DNA of 33,862 nt from Calditrichota bacterium. GTDB taxonomy: Bacteria > Calditrichota > Calditrichia > Calditrichales > J004. Numbering within the stretch: the stretch's first letter is position 1; each line of letters begins with the position of its first letter. Location: NCBI GenBank assembly GCA_024277115.1, contig JAJRVW010000118.1, forward strand, positions 1-33,862, in the 5' to 3' direction. The notes below the pieces were generated by a model, which was not told the DNA's origin, ran no database searches, and worked only from the letters and a program-made list of their open reading frames with translations. A program made the position numbers and the translations under genes. Positions 33,589 to 33,862 of the stretch are shown here, in pieces.

Positions 33589-33621
33589 AAGGATTCCATC
33601 GCTTTGAGCGATGGAATCCTT
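33589..33621. terminator. Perfect hairpin after the barrel gene
   Basis: AAGGATTCCATCGC (33589-33602) and GCGATGGAATCCTT (33608-33621) are perfect 14-bp arms around TTTGA. A T-run follows only on the minus side (TTTTCTATCC), so it acts as a terminator there or as a stable RNA hairpin on the plus side. It lies in the 246-base gap between the barrel gene and the insertion sequence. Confidence 0.6.
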
Positions 33622-33680
33622 GCTAAGTTGGAATGTTAATATTTTTAGCTGGACGGATTCCGAAATAAATTCGGTTTCTG

Positions 33681-33718
33681 ATCCCGATGCTCTTGATCGG
33701 GGAATGACGCATATCGTG
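33681..33718. repeat. Second copy of the CCCGAT...ATCGGGG palindrome
   Basis: CCCGAT then ATCGGGG, ATGAC and GCATATCG, in the same order as at 27288-27331 but with a longer loop. A smaller hairpin CCGAA/TTCGG (33660-33674) lies just before. Confidence 0.45.
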
Positions 33719-33723
33719 TTAAT

Positions 33724-33862
33724 TGTATAGTCCTGAAATAGGTTGACTAAACCAGTCAACTAAAACCAGGACAAAAAATGAGCAAAAACAAGCCAAAGAG
33801 ATATAGTGAGGTTTTCAAGAGGAAAGTTGTTGCCGAAGTTCTTGAGGGCGTGTTCACAAAAG
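33724..33862 (+). mobile_element. IS3-family insertion sequence, left end (partial)
   Basis: The end of the window enters an insertion sequence. GTTGAC and GTCAAC (33742-33747 and 33755-33760) form a 6-bp hairpin inside its leading region, and the transposase OrfA start follows at 33778. The exact terminal repeat is placed near 33724 (TGTATAGTCC) but cannot be confirmed because the right end is outside the window. Confidence 0.7.
33778..33862 (+). CDS. IS3-type transposase OrfA (3' partial)
   Basis: The first 28 residues (MSKNKPKRYSEVFKRKVVAE, then VLEGVFTK) match the N-terminus of IS3/IS911-type OrfA, a helix-turn-helix protein that binds the terminal repeats; the characteristic YSExFKRKVV block is present. 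The gene is cut by the window edge. CAGGA precedes the ATG. OrfB would be expected further right, joined by programmed frameshifting in most members. Confidence 0.85.
   Translation, partial: MSKNKPKRYSEVFKRKVVAEVLEGVFTK

Overview
The window looks like chromosomal DNA of a Gram-negative bacterium of the FCB superphylum (Calditrichota, Ignavibacteriota or a related Bacteroidota-like lineage; this is inference). Three lines point there. Several exported proteins have signal peptides whose predicted cleavage site is followed by Gln (SAQ, FSQ, WGQ). There are many small lipoproteins with loose lipoboxes ending in Cys. There are outer-membrane-barrel-like proteins, one ending in Phe. DNA is AT-rich, and most genes are on the plus strand in short clusters.

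Region by region. (1) 1-3444: a LysW-carrier-type lysine/arginine biosynthesis cluster, lysX (5' truncated by the window edge), argC/lysY, a class II glutamine amidotransferase and lysZ. (2) 3451-4243: a decayed NifA-like sigma-54 activator on the minus strand, then about 330 bases with nothing recognisable. (3) 4244-9020: an AraC-type regulator, a NAD(P)-binding reductase-like protein, an alpha-type carbonic anhydrase lipoprotein, a DUF2238 membrane protein and a PLP-dependent aromatic-amino-acid-type decarboxylase. (4) 9248-12628: fused isobutyryl-CoA mutase IcmF, interrupted by one in-frame TGA between its chaperone GTPase and mutase halves, followed by a candidate structured RNA. (5) 13251-19695, minus strand: SulP anion transporter, a four-cluster ferredoxin fused to an NrfD-like membrane domain, and a large molybdopterin oxidoreductase without an export signal. 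These could form a quinone-linked respiratory module acting on the cytoplasmic side. (6) 19890-23602: an iodotyrosine-deiodinase-like flavoprotein, a secreted alpha/beta hydrolase, a sugar-nucleotide epimerase, a toxin-antitoxin remnant (antitoxin intact, toxin frameshifted) and a YkgJ-type cysteine-cluster protein. (7) 23787-33531: an envelope locus with two barrel-like proteins, five lipoproteins, another exported protein, a periplasmic coiled-coil protein, a sensor kinase and an NtrC-type regulator. (8) 33724 to the end: the left end of an IS3-type insertion sequence.

Four genes are broken by single-base events. Three look like loss of one base from a homopolymer: the T4 run in the barrel gene at 23823-23826, the G run in the toxin at about 22775, and the T4 run in the NtrC-type regulator at 30939-30942. 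The fourth is the TGA in icmF. Either the assembly carries residual homopolymer errors or these are real decay or switching events; read-level data would decide.

The most interesting parts are the molybdoenzyme/NrfD/SulP module, the deiodinase homologue with a complete substrate-lid triad, the two-component envelope locus with its kinase and regulator separated by two lipoprotein genes, the interrupted icmF and the cruciform-like RNA candidate after it. No tRNA, rRNA or CRISPR array was seen.
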